Positions 46,575 to 58,882 of a stretch of DNA of 64,000 bases are shown here, one piece after another. How positions within the stretch are numbered: the first letter of the stretch is position 1; the number at the start of each line of letters is the position of its first letter. Source of the stretch: Meloidogyne chitwoodi. Taxonomy: Eukaryota; Nematoda; Chromadorea; Rhabditida; Meloidogynidae. The position numbers and the translations under genes are program-made. The notes beneath the pieces are model-generated. The model worked only from the letters and a program-made list of their open reading frames with translations. It was not told where the DNA came from and did not search any database. Location: the NCBI GenBank assembly GCA_015183035.1, contig JACZZP010000001.1, positions 310,001 to 374,000 of the forward strand. The letters are read 5' to 3'.

Positions 46575-46952
46575 AATATTTATTTTAATTTAAATAAATA
46601 TTTAATTAATTAATTTTTAAATGAGGACAATCCTGAAAAATCCGTTTCCAAAAAATTTTTTTTTAATATTCAAAAGACATATCATTCGATTCCTCTCATC
46701 AATCTGAGTCAAATAATACTACACTCAATTTGCAAAAATAATTTTGAGTCGAGATATAGGCCCATGAAAATTAAAAAAGCAAAGGGGGGACCAAGCTCAC
46801 TCAAGTGATTACCGCGGCTGCTCCTTCAAAACTTCATAAAAATTAAAAAAGCATAGGGGGGACCAAGCTCATTTTTAGGGGATTACTGCTATTTCAAGAA
46901 ATATTCATAAAAAAATTTTTTATCAAATTTTAAAAAATTATTTTCATTTTTT
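46575..46952. other. Short convergent intergenic region with a tandem duplication
   Basis: Between the 3' ends of the GH27 and WBP4 genes. AAAATTAAAAAAGCA followed by AGGGGGGACCAAGCTCA occurs at 46768-46801 and again at 46839-46871, a tandem duplication of about 71 bp. Poly(A) sites of both genes must lie here. Confidence 0.7.
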
Positions 46953-49038
46953 TCAACTAGTTTTAGTATTATTTCTAAAAGATTTATTTCCCAAATTCCC
47001 TGGACGTCTAAACCCAACAATATTTTTAACATTTTTCTTCTTTTCTGGCATTTGTTTTTGCTTAAATGAAAATTCTTCTGGATCAATTGTAGCAACTTCT
47101 AAAAGTTCTTCTGGTATTATGGTTGAAGTACCAGGGCCATAATTTTGTTCAGGTAAATCATCATAATGTTTTTTTGGTTTTTCTTGACGTTGTACAGGCC
47201 TGGAAAAGAAGGGGGAAATTTGGTGGAAAATTTTCCCGATCCCCCGTCAAAAATTCCAACGTAAAAAAAAATTAAATTTTAGACTAATTTTTAATTTTAA
47301 AAAATAAATTGAATACACTGGTTTTGGAATTTCTTTCTTCACAGGAACCCAAGGTCCATAAGGATGTCCTTTAGCATCTTCAACAGTTGAATTTTCAATT
47401 TTTGAAGATATTATTAATTCTGGCATTGGTTCTTCAATTTTGACCAATCCTTCAGGATATTTAGGAGGTTCTAAAAAATTTAAAATTATTAAAAATTAAA
47501 GAATATTCTAATTGTAAAGACAAACAATTTAATTATTAAATTTAATAAAAATACGTGGTCGCAGGGACTCGAACCCTGGCGGGAGAGACGGAGTCCCCCA
47601 TTGCCCAGTGCAACGCCTTAACCGCTCGGCCACGACCACCACATAAGTAATTACCTTTTTAATAATTAAATACTCTTTTTTAAAATTATTAAATAAAAAT
47701 CTTTTTCTTTCCAGATATTAAAATTAAAAAAAAAAAGGAAACCTTGATTAATGTCCCATCTTCGTTTTCTTTCTTTTCTTCCCTGTTCTTTCTTGATAGG
47801 ACGCTCAGGAAAATTCGCCTCATCTGACTTGGATAATAATTGGGGAGCCAAAGATGGAGCAATAGCCTTATAATTTAATTTTTACAAATAAAAATTTAAA
47901 GAAAACCTGATTACTCTCAAAATCATTTACAACAATTCCTGAGTTAATCAAAGATTGATTTTTGGCGGCAATGTGAGCAGCAATCTCAGTATATTTTTCG
48001 GTATATTCTTCGCTTGTGTAAAACCTTTTGGGTTGATCCCAACGTGTCTCTACAAACGAAAAATATTTTTTAAAATCTAAGGACTTTATAAAATTAAAAT
48101 AAATGTCCTTAGAAAATTTTAAATGTCCTTAAAATTTTTTAAAAAATTAAAAACTCTTTTAAGTTAAAAATAACTTGAAAAAAATTAAATAAAATCAAAA
48201 GAAATTCTCTAAAAATAAATAAAACCTCCAGAAAAGATATGCCAATAATGACGTAATCCTGTAGAAGTTTCCCCCTGAACCCAACAAAGAAAACCATCTA
48301 ATTCATCACTTTCAATTTGTTCAACATTTTCCTCTTCTTGTTGTTTATCTTCTACCCAAAATTGAGATCTTTTTGCAGTTTTCTTTAATTCATCCAACTG
48401 AAAAGATGTTGGGAAAAATAAATTGAGAAAATTGAAAATTTGCGGATAAAATATTTTTGTCCGCAAAAATTTTTTATTTTAAATCTATCAAAAAATAAAA
48501 TATATAAGCAAAACCTTTCGCTTTTGTTCACGTAATTCTTCCCTTAAATCATATTTTTCTGTTGATTTTTCTGAGCAAGAGCTGACACTTTCAACAAACT
48601 CTTCGGGCATACTGGGCAAACCTTTTTGATTTTTTGAAGACATACTCGACTTTGCGGCTTGTTCCATTGATAAAATAGTCATTCTTAAATCGTGATCCTT
48701 AAAATTCGATTATGAGAAATTTTAATTAAATAGGCTTCTATTAGAAAAAAAATTAATAAATTACCAAAAACTCTCTCACATTAAAACTTAATTTTTCAAA
48801 AAATTAAAATTAAAAACCTTAAGTTCTTTATCCTTAGCCTTTTTTGAACTTTCCCTAATCCTCTGTTGTACCATTGCTTTGTGACGATCGCCCATTTCAT
48901 GCCTTTCTGCACTTATTTTGTTGTCGGCATACCAACACTTAAAATTAAATTAAATAAATTTAAATTAAAAAAAAAAGGAAAATAAACCTTGCAAATCTCA
49001 CAAAATTTTTTGGAATAAGATTTCCAATACTCTGTCAT
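46953..49038 (-). CDS. WW domain-binding protein 4 (WBP4/FBP21), spliceosomal
   Basis: Exons at 48988-49038, 48818-48937, 48515-48697, 48226-48397, 47907-48049, 47743-47866, 47319-47470 and 46953-47199. The N-terminus MTEYWKSYSKKFCEICKCW...RHEMGDRHK is a U1-type/matrin C2H2 zinc finger as in WBP4. A WW domain follows (FLCWVQGETSTG...YWHIFSGETRWDQP). The C-terminal part is basic and Pro-rich. WBP4 joins the spliceosome at the B complex and binds Pro-rich splicing factors through WW domains; vertebrate WBP4 has two WW domains, here only one is evident. Exon 7 ends in phase 0 at its GTGTAT donor whereas the last exon's long open frame needs two carried bases, so that junction is unresolved. An intron holds a tRNA-like gene. 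Confidence 0.86.
47554..47639 (-). tRNA. Class II (long variable arm) tRNA-like gene
   Basis: 86 nt. The acceptor stem GTGGTCG/CGACCAC is perfect with a G discriminator, the D arm is GCCGAGCGGTTAAGGC, the T arm CAGGG-TTCGAGT-CCCTG is perfect and the variable arm GGGGGA-CTCCGTC-TCTCCC forms six pairs. This is a Ser/Leu-type class II body; the discriminator G suggests Ser. The anticodon arm (TTGCACTGGGCAAT) does not form a regular 5-bp stem with 7-base loop, so the anticodon cannot be read with confidence (GGG or CTG are possible readings). It lies in a WBP4 intron on the same strand. Confidence 0.7.
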
Positions 49039-49124
49039 CTTAAAAAATATTTTATTAATTTTTAAAAAGGTAAAAGAAGTCAATTCATGGAGCCCATTAA
49101 TTATTTAATGACTTCTCTCATTTT

Positions 49125-49301
49125 GGTACAATTTAAAATCAGATAATTTGGTACAAACAAAAAATTATCGGTAGAATCAATTCTTCCAGATTCTACTTGA
49201 CTGTCTGCAGTTCCTACCTGTATAAAACTAGGAAAATCCGGTATCGAGTACAATAAAAGAATTTTGTTTGTACCATTTTGTCAGATTTTAACTAGTGTAC
49301 C
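49125..49301. mobile_element. MITE-like element with about 39-bp terminal inverted repeats
   Basis: Left end GGTACAATTTAAAATCAG...TTTGGTACAAACAAAA and right end TTTTGTTTGTACCATTTTG...TTTTAACTAGTGTACC are imperfect inverted copies; the interior is non-coding. About 177 bp. A target-site duplication was not identified. Located upstream of WBP4. Confidence 0.72.
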
Positions 49302-49907
49302 TAAATGTAAGTGTACCTTTTGCCAGACACGGCGCTAGCGTATTAAATTTCTCACGTTGGCCAGAGAAAAATAACAAAGAAAATAGTGTAGTAAGAGATG
49401 GATATTTCACACCCGTGTCCCGACATTTCGTCGAACAAAATTGCTTGACATTTTGTCCCAACGGCAAAAAACCGTGGGCTCGGGTAAACAAAATGTAGAT
49501 TTTTTTACGAAGTGACGAAATGTCGTGCAATTTCATTCGACGAAATGTAACAAGCACTAGATTTTTACCGCTTCGTCACAAACAGAGAAATATTTTAATT
49601 GATTTGGATGTAACAACGGGAAAATTTGGCTGAACAAAAAGAAGGTATTTAAATAAATAAATCAGAATTTTTGTATTTTTAATAATCAGAATTTTTGAAT
49701 AAATCAGAATTTTTGTATTTTTAATAATCAGAATTTAAAAATCGTATGCTTATATTTTCATAAACTTTTCATCATTTCTTAATAATATAAAAATATTGCA
49801 ATTTACTTCAAAATTCTTTTAATTTATTCTTTAATGAATATATAAAAAAATTTAAGCATTATATAAAAAATTACTTTAAGAGGATTCTTCAACAATTACA
49901 ATGTTAT
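49302..49907. other. Intergenic with GC-richer fragment
   Basis: Positions 49310-49590 are less AT-rich than the surroundings and contain ACATTTCGTCGAA and inverted TTCGACGAAATGT copies. Both strands are open for 65-90 codons, but no protein was recognised; it may be a decayed transposon. 49650-49740 holds CAGAATTTTTGTATTTT repeats. Confidence 0.5.
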
Positions 49908-50935
49908 TTACAGCCTCTTTCTTATAATTCCAAATTTTGTTAATTTATTTTTTATAATTTTATAAGATTTTACTTCTCCGTCGTCAGTTATCAACTCTCC
50001 AATAACATTCAATGTACTTATATTACATTCCATGTTGTTAAATGAAATAAATTCAGCCATTTTAGAAAAATTATTTGATATATTTATATACTAAAATTTT
50101 GATTAATTTTTAATTATAAATTTAAAATGGTCCTTAATCCCCCTTTTAATTTACATTTACAAGACGATTATACAGTGCCACTTGACTTCTAACTCCAAAA
50201 AAGAGAACTTCCGGAATTTTTCCATTAATTAACAAATTTAACAAAAATCTAATAATCTCTGGATTGAAAATAAATGTTTCCATATTAACAAATCCAATAT
50301 CACAATTAAATATTTCCAATAACCAAAAACGAACAAGTTTTAATTCTTCAATATTATTTGGGTATATTGGTAATTTCAGAATATAAAAACCACCTTGTTC
50401 TACTAAATAAAAAAATTTAAATTTTTTAAATATTAAAAAAATTTTCATTTAAATTATTTAATACCCTTTTCAAAATCAAGCTTAGGTTATTTCCAATAGC
50501 TTCTCTTTTTAAATCAACATAGGTGCAACTATAATTTGCCAAAGCTGAGTGCCACTGAAAATGAATTTTAATTATTAATAATTTTATTTTTAATAATTTA
50601 ATTTTTTTAATAAAATATTTTATACCTGTTTCAATAAATTTTCATTTACAACAAATATTCTTGCTTCGTCTCTATTTATTATAACTCTATTTGAAGTGTC
50701 CTAAATATTTTTTAAAATTTAAATAAAATTAAATTTGAAAAATTACAAAATTTAATTCTCTAAATTTCTTTTTAAATGACATTCTGTGTTGATTAATCAA
50801 ATTATTTAAATAATTTGTTTGACTTTTAACTATAAAGAGGTCGTTAAAGTCGAGGTTTTGAAGTATTCGAACTTTAACTTCATTTGATAAAAAATTAAAA
50901 TTTTCAAATTTTAATTCTTCAATTTCAACATCCAT
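49908..50935 (-). CDS. F-box-type protein, possibly broken
   Basis: Exon 1 (50747-50935) encodes an F-box-like start (FLSNEVKVRILQNLDFNDLFIVKS). Exons 2 and 3 (50626-50700, 50465-50554) continue in phase. The next long open segment (50161-50402: GGFYILKLPIYPNN...VLFFGVRSQ) requires one carried base, but exon 3 ends in phase 0, so a TAG is met at the junction. The last exon (49908 to about 50090) joins 50161-50402 in phase and ends KFGIIRKRL. F-box proteins recruit targets to SCF ubiquitin ligases and are greatly expanded in nematodes. Either there is an indel here, a non-standard splice, or a pseudogene. Confidence 0.55.
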
Positions 50936-51603
50936 TTTTAAGACAAATATATAAGTATTTTAATAATTTTTAAACTGAATAAATTTAAAAATTAATTTAT
51001 TATAAAACCTAAATTAGGTAGTAAAAAATATTTAAAAAATATTGATAAAACTATAGATGTGTGTGTTTATTTAAAAATTATTAGAATATACATATTTTTT
51101 AGAGAAAAATCGAAGCAAACTAATATAAAAAATGATCTTGGGAAATACTATGTTTTTATTCCTTTTTTATATTTCTTCAAAAACTCTCTTTGTTGCTTTT
51201 GGCACATAAGCAATCAAAAAGGATTAATTTTTATATTGCCTATAAATTAAGGGAATTGGAAGACTATCCAGGTCACTCTCTCCATTTTGGAAAATTAAGA
51301 GAGCGGGAACAAGAAAAAGAGAAAGGAGAAATAGTAAACAAGTAGTTTTCGCGCGTGCGTCAACGGGCTGATCCTGCTGTGACACGAAAAAAGAGAACAA
51401 AGTTGGCATAATGTTCATTAATTATTTAATCTACACATTTTATCCTGTAATATTTTTTTACTCTTTTTCTATAACCATTTTTAATAAGTTTTCTTGTTTG
51501 AGTTTTTAATCTTTTTAGGTGTTTTTTGTGTGTTTTTTATTATGTTTATTTAATTTTTATGCTTTAAACATATAATTAAAAATTTTAGAAAATAAAATTA
51601 AAA
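50936..51603. other. Divergent promoter region
   Basis: Between the F-box-type gene and Aquarius, presumably holding both promoters. A 64-codon minus-strand frame (51224-51418) has a hydrophobic middle but no other support. Nothing else recognised. Confidence 0.5.
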
Positions 51604-54600
51604 ATGAACAACGACCAAGAAGATGAAAATGAATTACATATAGTTTGGCCCAATTATTCACCTGAACAACCACAATCTACATTGCTTCCACTTGTTCTAA
51701 TGATCAACGAAAAGTTACGTGAACGTCTACCTGCTTGGGAAATAATTTCTTTAAATTCACAAAATTTTTCAAATTTTTTTGAAAGAATTCTTAAAATGAT
51801 TTGTGACGATAATTTGAGTTATTCTATTCAAATTCAGCTAATTACTTTTTTAAACAATTGTTTTAACTCGTTGGAAGTTGAATTTGTGAGGCAAGAAGTG
51901 GGAAAGCTTTGTTCTCTGCCTATTTTGATTAATTTGTTGCCTGTTTGTTTTTTTATTTTTTGATATATTTTAATTTTTACAGTCTCAACGTAATTCTTTA
52001 TTCGAAAAAAATTTAAAAGTTAAAAAATATTGGACAAAAATGGAGCAAAAATTTCAAAAATTACCTCCAGAAGAATTCGAGAAAATTGATTTTTCACGAC
52101 GTTTATTGTGGAGATTATTACAAAAATTGAAAAAAACTGTGGATTTTATTGATGATGAAAGCAAAGGTTTCTTTTTAATTTATTTAAATTTTTGAACACG
52201 TTTTTTGTGTGTTTATTCCCTCACATTTTTATATTTTAGGGGGTATGGGTTCGATGCCTCTTGAGGGACTTTTTTTCTAATTACTTTATTTGCTATTTTT
52301 GCTTATTCTTATACCTTTTAATGCTTGAAAAAAATTTAAAATTATTTTTTTCTTTATTTTTTCCTTATTTTATTTATATTTTTAATCAATTTTTAAATTT
52401 TACTTTTTTTCAGAATTGGAAATTGACGCTGTCACATATTGCGAACGTGTTCTTTCCTTTTTAATAGATTTAGAGGCCCAATTGACTACTAGGTTTTTTT
52501 AAAAAATATTTTTAAATTTTAAAAATTCTTTTTAAAAAGACGTTTCTTCAATTCTTTGCTTCATTCAAGCCATTTACTCACACATTGTTGGCTTTCTCAG
52601 TTTATCCGTTCAGAGCATGGTTCACTCTTTTGCGAGCTTTTTTCAATGTTAAAGTTTTATGCTAGATTTGAAATTGATGAAATTAGTGGACAACAATTAG
52701 TACAAGCTGAGGTTTCTTTATTTATTTTATTTTTTTTTTTAAATTAAATTAAAAAAGGTAACAAAAAGACATTATGAATTTGTCTCTCTTTTGCAAGCTG
52801 CTGCGTTCAAATTTCTACGTGATAAATTGGCTGATTTTTGCTTACTTCCTGTTGGATCTGTTGATTCTAGCAAATTTTTGCGTGAACAGCTTGGAACGTT
52901 GAGGTTATTTTTAATAAATTTTAATTTTTTTGGAGCTTTATTTCACCAAAAACATGACTATTTTTTAAATTTTTCACACGTACAAATAATTTTATTTATC
53001 ATAATTTTAGTTGCGATGACCTCTATAAAATGGCCGAATTTTTACATTTAGTGCCCCCAAAAAGTGATGAACAAGAAAAAGAAAATGTTGAAGATAACCT
53101 CAATTATGCTCGTTATGATGATTTAAATTACTTGGTTGAAGCTATAATATTCTTGTGTGAACGTAGACCTTCACAATTGCAGCGATTAAATGCTGAACCT
53201 CTTTATCCAAGTGAAAAAGTGATTTGGGATGAAAAGGTTTAATTTTTTTTAATTTTTAAAAATTTAAAATTAATTTTAGTTAATCCCTTATGATCATTAT
53301 GACGGTAAAAGTGTTCTTCCTTTGAACAAATTAAATCTTCAATTTCTCACTATTCATGATTATTTACTTAGAAATTTTAATCTTTTTAGAATGGAATCGA
53401 CATGTATTTTTTTTATTAAATTAATTTTAATATTTTTTTTTTAAAAAAAGATGAAATTCGTCTTGATATTGAAGACGTTCTGTTTCGAATGAAACCTTGG
53501 AAACACGAGTTTAATGAGAACGAAGTTGTTTGGGGAGGTTGGGCAAAAATGGCACTCCCCGTTACTGATTGTAAAATTGTTCATGTTGGAAGGCCTTTGG
53601 TTGGAGAGGTTTTTTTAAATTATTTTTAGTTATTTATTTAAAGTAAATATCTTTCAGACTTCCCCCTCAGAAGTTCGTGCCGATCTCCAAATTACTTTGC
53701 CTGGTCGTGACGATTTGCGTCAAGAATGGATGTCTCTTCGTAAAAATGATGTTTTATTTTTACTTTGTGTTAAACCTCTTCAAAAAGTTGGTTTTAAATT
53801 TGATTTTCGGAGACCATTTAAAGAACAATTTGGAATTGTAACTGTGAGGGGTTGCGAAGTGGAAGGAATTCTGATGGCGGATGGGAGAATACTTGATGAA
53901 ATAGGTATTTGTGTTTTATTAATTATTTGGTAAAGAATGTAAATCAGAATTGTAAATATTAAAAGACTAAAATACAAACCTGAAATAAAAATCAGAATTT
54001 ATGAGTTAAATTACAAATCAGAATTTTTAATAAAAGTAAAAACCGGAATTTTTAATAAAGATACAAATCAGAATTATGGGTTAAAATACAAATCAGAATT
54101 TACAAATAATAAAACTTTAAATTACAAATCAGAATATATGTGTAATAAAAAAGAAAATTACAAATCAGAAAATATTAAAATACAAATCAGAATTTATTAT
54201 TTAATTAATTTCAGAAAGCCGTGAAGCAGTCAGAAAAATAGAAGGAGATGTGCGCACTTATCGTATTCGCTTTGATCCAAATCAATACAAAGAAGATTCT
54301 GATAATTCTAAAATAGAAGAAGTTTATTTTTCTTTTAATTTAGTTATAAGAAGAAATCCAAAAACAAATAATTTTAAATCTGTTTTGGCAACAATTAGAC
54401 AATTATTAAATACTGAATGTGTTGTACCTGATTGGTTGTTAGATTTAATTTTGGGTTATGGAGAACCTGATATTGCACATTATTCTAGGTTTTTTATTTA
54501 ATTATATTTTTTTGGGAATTTTTTTAATTTTTTTTAAAATTTTTTTGAAATTTTTTGGAAATTTTTTTGAAATTTTTTGGAATTTTTTTTGGAATTTTTT

Positions 54601-57600
54601 GAAAATTTTTTTTAAAATTTTTTGGAAATTTTTTTGAAATTTTTTGGAATTTTTTTTGGAATTTTTTGGAAATTTTTTTGAAATTTTTTGGAATTTTTTT
54701 TCAACATTTTCTTTAAAATTTTTGAAAATTTTTTTTATTTTTTTAGAATAACAAATACTGTTTCAACTGTTGACTTTAACGACACTTTTCTTTCTTTTGA
54801 TCATCTCCAAAAATCATTTCCTAATAAAAAAATTATTTGTGAAGAAGAACGGCCTAATCCTCCTTTTAGGTTTATTTTTAAATTTAAAAAATTAAATTTA
54901 AAATTTTTTTTAAAGATTAACATTTAAAGAGTTTGTTCCACAACACGATATTTCAAGTCCAGAACAGCGTGATACTTCAATAATTGTTGAAAATCAAAAA
55001 GTGTTTAATAGAGTACTGAGAGAAGCTTATCAGAAAAATAATATTGAGTTTACGCCGTTACAGGTTTTTTTTAATTTTAATTTTTCAATGATTTTTTGGG
55101 GAAATTTCTTCAAAAAAAATTAAAAATTAAATATTTAGACTGAAGCAATTAAATCAGGAATGCAGCCAGGTCTAACACTCGTTGTTGGTCCACCAGGCAC
55201 TGGCAAAACAGATGTTGCTGTTCAAATAATTTCAAATATTTATCACAATTGGCCTGAACAACGAACTTTAATTGTTACACATTCGAATCAAGCATTAAAT
55301 CAAATTTTTGAAAAAATTATGCGTTTGGATGTTGATGAAAGGCATTTATTGAGAATGGGTTTATTTTTTAAATTTTTAGAATTTTTAAAAATATTTTACT
55401 TTTTTAAGGTCACGGAGAAGAAGCCTTAGAAACGGACAAAGACTTTAGCCGTTATGGCCGTGTAAATTACGTTCTAGCAGAGCGAAAACGTTTGCTAGCA
55501 CGAGTTGAAAAGCTTAGCGAGACATTTGAAGAAGTTGGGGATGTTTCCTATTCTTGTGAGACTGCGGGATATTTCTTTAGATATAGCGTATATTTTTTAA
55601 TTTAAATTTAATTTTTATTTAAAATATTTGAGGGGAGTTTTTGAATGTTTTTTTAGAAAAATTAATTTATTTATTTTTTAATTTAGTCTACTAAATTATT
55701 TTTTTTTTATTTTTTTGAACCAATGGGTACTCGTTAAAATAAAAAATAAATAAAAAATATGGGTTAAACTCTCTCAAATATTTATTTTTTTTGACAAAAG
55801 TATGTCTCTTGCCTTTAAATAGCCTAAAATATCATTTTTAATTAATTATTTAATTTAATTAATTTTTTAAGATCTGTAAAACTTGGGAACATTTTCTTGA
55901 ATTAATTGAACAAGCAAAACAAACAGCTATTAATGAAATTAAAGAAAATAAAAATTTAAATAATAATAATTCAACAATAACAGAAGAAAAAGAAATTACT
56001 CCTCTGCCTTCTAAGGATTTTATTGCTGATAATTTTCCTTTTAAACATTTTTTTGAAATTTTTGCTAAAAAAGAAAGGGATTTTTTGCCTTTGGAGTTTA
56101 AGGTTTTTTTTTATTATTTAAAAAAAAATTTTATTTTTTAAGAGACTAAATTTTAATGAAGATTTTGAAGTAGCAAAGGAAGGTTGGAATCGTATTGTTG
56201 ATATTTTTAAAAAATTAGATGAATTTCGAGCTTTTGAATTGTTAAGGAATGGACGGGATAGAGCTGATTATTTACTTGTATTAATTTTTTTATTAAAATT
56301 TTTTATTTATTTTTAAATTTTTTTTTTAATTTTGGTTATTTTGGGAATTAAAAATAATTAAATTAATTAATTTTATTTTTTATTTTATAAATTCTAAGGG
56401 TTTAGGATTAATTTAAATAAATAAAAAAAATAATTTTAAGGTAAAAGAAAGTAAAATAATTGCAATGACCTGTACTCATGCAGCATTACGACGTCGTGAA
56501 TTGGTAGAACTTGGATTTCGTTATGATAATATTTTAATGGAAGAGGCCTCACAGATATTGGAAGTTGAAACTTTTATTCCTTTACTTTTACAGGTTTTTT
56601 AAATTAAATTTAAATTTTATTTTAATTTTTTTATGACCCCCATGATGGTCGTTCTCGTCTAAAACGTTGGATTATGATTGGGGATAATCACCAACTTCCC
56701 CCAATTGTTCAAAATGTTGCTTATCAAAAATATGCAAATATGGAACAATCTCTTTTTGCTCGTTTAATACGTCTAGGTTTTTATTTTAATTATGATTGTA
56801 TTTCTGATTGTAATTCTGATTGTAATTCTTGTTTTTATTTTTATTCTGATTGTAATTCTGATTGTAATTCTTGTTTTTATTTTTATTCTGATTGTAATTC
56901 TTGTTTTTATTTTTATTCTGATTTTTATTTTAGTTCTGATTTCAATTTTGCTTTTAATTCTGAATTTTATTCTAATTTAATTCTGATTTTTAATTTTCTA
57001 GGTGTTCCCCACATTCAATTAGATTCTCAAGGACGTGCTCGTTCAGAATTAGCAAATCTTTATAATTGGCGTTATAAAAATTTGGGTGATTTAAAACATG
57101 TTTTGATAAATAAAGAATTTAAATTACCAAATGCTGGATTTTTACATAATTTTCAATTAATAAATATTCCCGATTTTAATGGAATTGGGGAAAGCACTCC
57201 AAGTGCTTATTTTTATCAGGTTTTTTTTAATTAAATATTAAATTATTTTTTTTTTTAATTTTAAAAATTAAATTATGATTATAAAAATAAAAAATTAATT
57301 TTTTAAGAATCTTGGAGAAGCAGAATATGCAGTAGCTTTGTTCGTTTATATGCGTATTCTAGGCTATCCAGCAGAAAAGATTTCAATATTAACAACTTAC
57401 AATGGTCAAGCTTCACTTTTACGTGATATAATTAATAAGAGATGTGCTCATAATTCTCTTATTGGAATTCCTTTAAAGGTTTTTTGAGGAAATTTTTTTA
57501 ATATTAAAATATTTTTTAAAGATTTCTACTGTTGATAAATACCAAGGACAGCAAAATGGTTTGTTTTTTTTTTCTAATTTAGTAATTTTTTTTTTTTCTT

Positions 57601-58742
57601 CAGATTATATAATTTTATCACTTGTTAAAACCAAAGCTGTGGGACATTTAAGGTTTTTATTTAAAAAAAAAATAATTATTTTAATAATTTAAAGAGATGT
57701 TCGTCGTTTAATAGTAGCTTTATCACGTGCTCGTCTAGGTCTTTATATTCTTTGTAGAGTTAATCTTTTTAAACGTTGCTATGAACTTTTTCCTGCATTT
57801 GAAAGGGTAAATAAATATATTTTTATTCTGATTTTGACTTCTAGTTTTAATTCTGTTTTTATTTTATTCTGATTCAATTCTGGTTAAGTTCTGATTTTTA
57901 ATTTTTTATTCTGATTTAATTCTGGTTTTTATTTTAATTTTTTATTCTGGTTTTCAATTCTAGTTTTAATTCTGGTTTGATTCTGATTCTTTTTATTTAA
58001 TTCTGATCTTTTTGTTTTATTCTGTTATAATCTAATTTCAGAATTTTAATTTTTTTAAGATGTATTCTGTTTTTTAATTATTTATTTTTTAGTTACTACA
58101 AAAGCCAACCAGACTTCTTTTATTGCCTAACGAGCAATTTGGTTATTCCAATGAGAATAGACAAAATGTAAATTAAATAATTTAATTCTATTGAAAATTT
58201 ATATATTTTTTTCTTCGAAAATTAAAAAAAAAAAAGATCAAAAATCACAACACAAATAATTTATTAATTTTCTTTTTTTAAAGTTATCGCCTCTAGAAAT
58301 TATTGACACTCAACATATGTCACATTTTGTTTCAGAATTTTACTCTGCTAATATTAAAATTATGAAGCAAAGGAATGGGGAAGTAATTGAAGAAGAAATG
58401 AGAGAAGAGGAAATAGGGGAAATTATGGAAGACGAAGTAATGGAAGTTACATTAGAGTCTGGGGAAATTATTAAAGAAAAAGAAGGGGATAAGGAACACA
58501 AAGAAGTAGAGGATAAGGAACATGAGAAAGTAGAGGATAAGGAACACAAAGAAGTAGGGGATAAGGAACACAAAGAAGTAGAGGATAAGGAACATAAGGA
58601 AGTAAAGGATAAGGAACAAGATAAAAATAATAAAAAAGAAAAACAAATAGAAGAAGAAGGTCAAAAAGAAAGTGATGAAGGTGCTATAGTTTTTGAACAA
58701 GTTGATTTTGAAAGATTACAAAATGTACCAAAATATGGATAA
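51604..58742 (+). CDS. emb-4: Intron-binding protein Aquarius (AQR / EMB-4), spliceosomal helicase
   Basis: A large gene of roughly two dozen exons. The N-terminal half matches the Aquarius armadillo-like region ([74 protein letters not shown]). The helicase half has all SF1 motifs: Walker [10 protein letters not shown] near 55185, MEEASQILE for the DEAA-like motif [39 protein letters not shown] and [11 protein letters not shown]. The C-terminal tail (58317-58742) is a Glu/Lys-rich low-complexity run with [11 protein letters not shown] repeats. Aquarius binds introns upstream of the branch point and helps load snoRNP and exon-junction components; EMB-4 links this to germline small-RNA silencing in C. 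elegans. One intron (56777-57001) is 225 bp and stop-free. Confidence 0.93.
54540..54720. repeat. (GGAATTTTTTT)n run in Aquarius intron
   Basis: Irregular GGAA/GAAA units separated by T tracts, like the GH27 intron run at 45540-45725. Confidence 0.8.
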
Positions 58743-58882
58743 TTTAAGAGAAGAGATGTTTTAGTGTTTTTTGATCTCTTAATTTTTTATTTGTTAATTT
58801 TTTTATTTTATAAAATTGGGTAAAAAGTGAGTAAAGAAGAAAATATTTTTTTATCAATTAAATTATTCAAAATTAAACATTT

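Noticed and set aside
49288..49557. Overlapping 89- and 67-codon frames on opposite strands
   Set aside because: GC-richer stretch with inverted TCGTCGAA-like words; no protein similarity seen, likely decayed repeat.
51224..51418. 64-codon minus-strand frame with hydrophobic centre
   Set aside because: No conserved features and located in a divergent promoter; not enough support.
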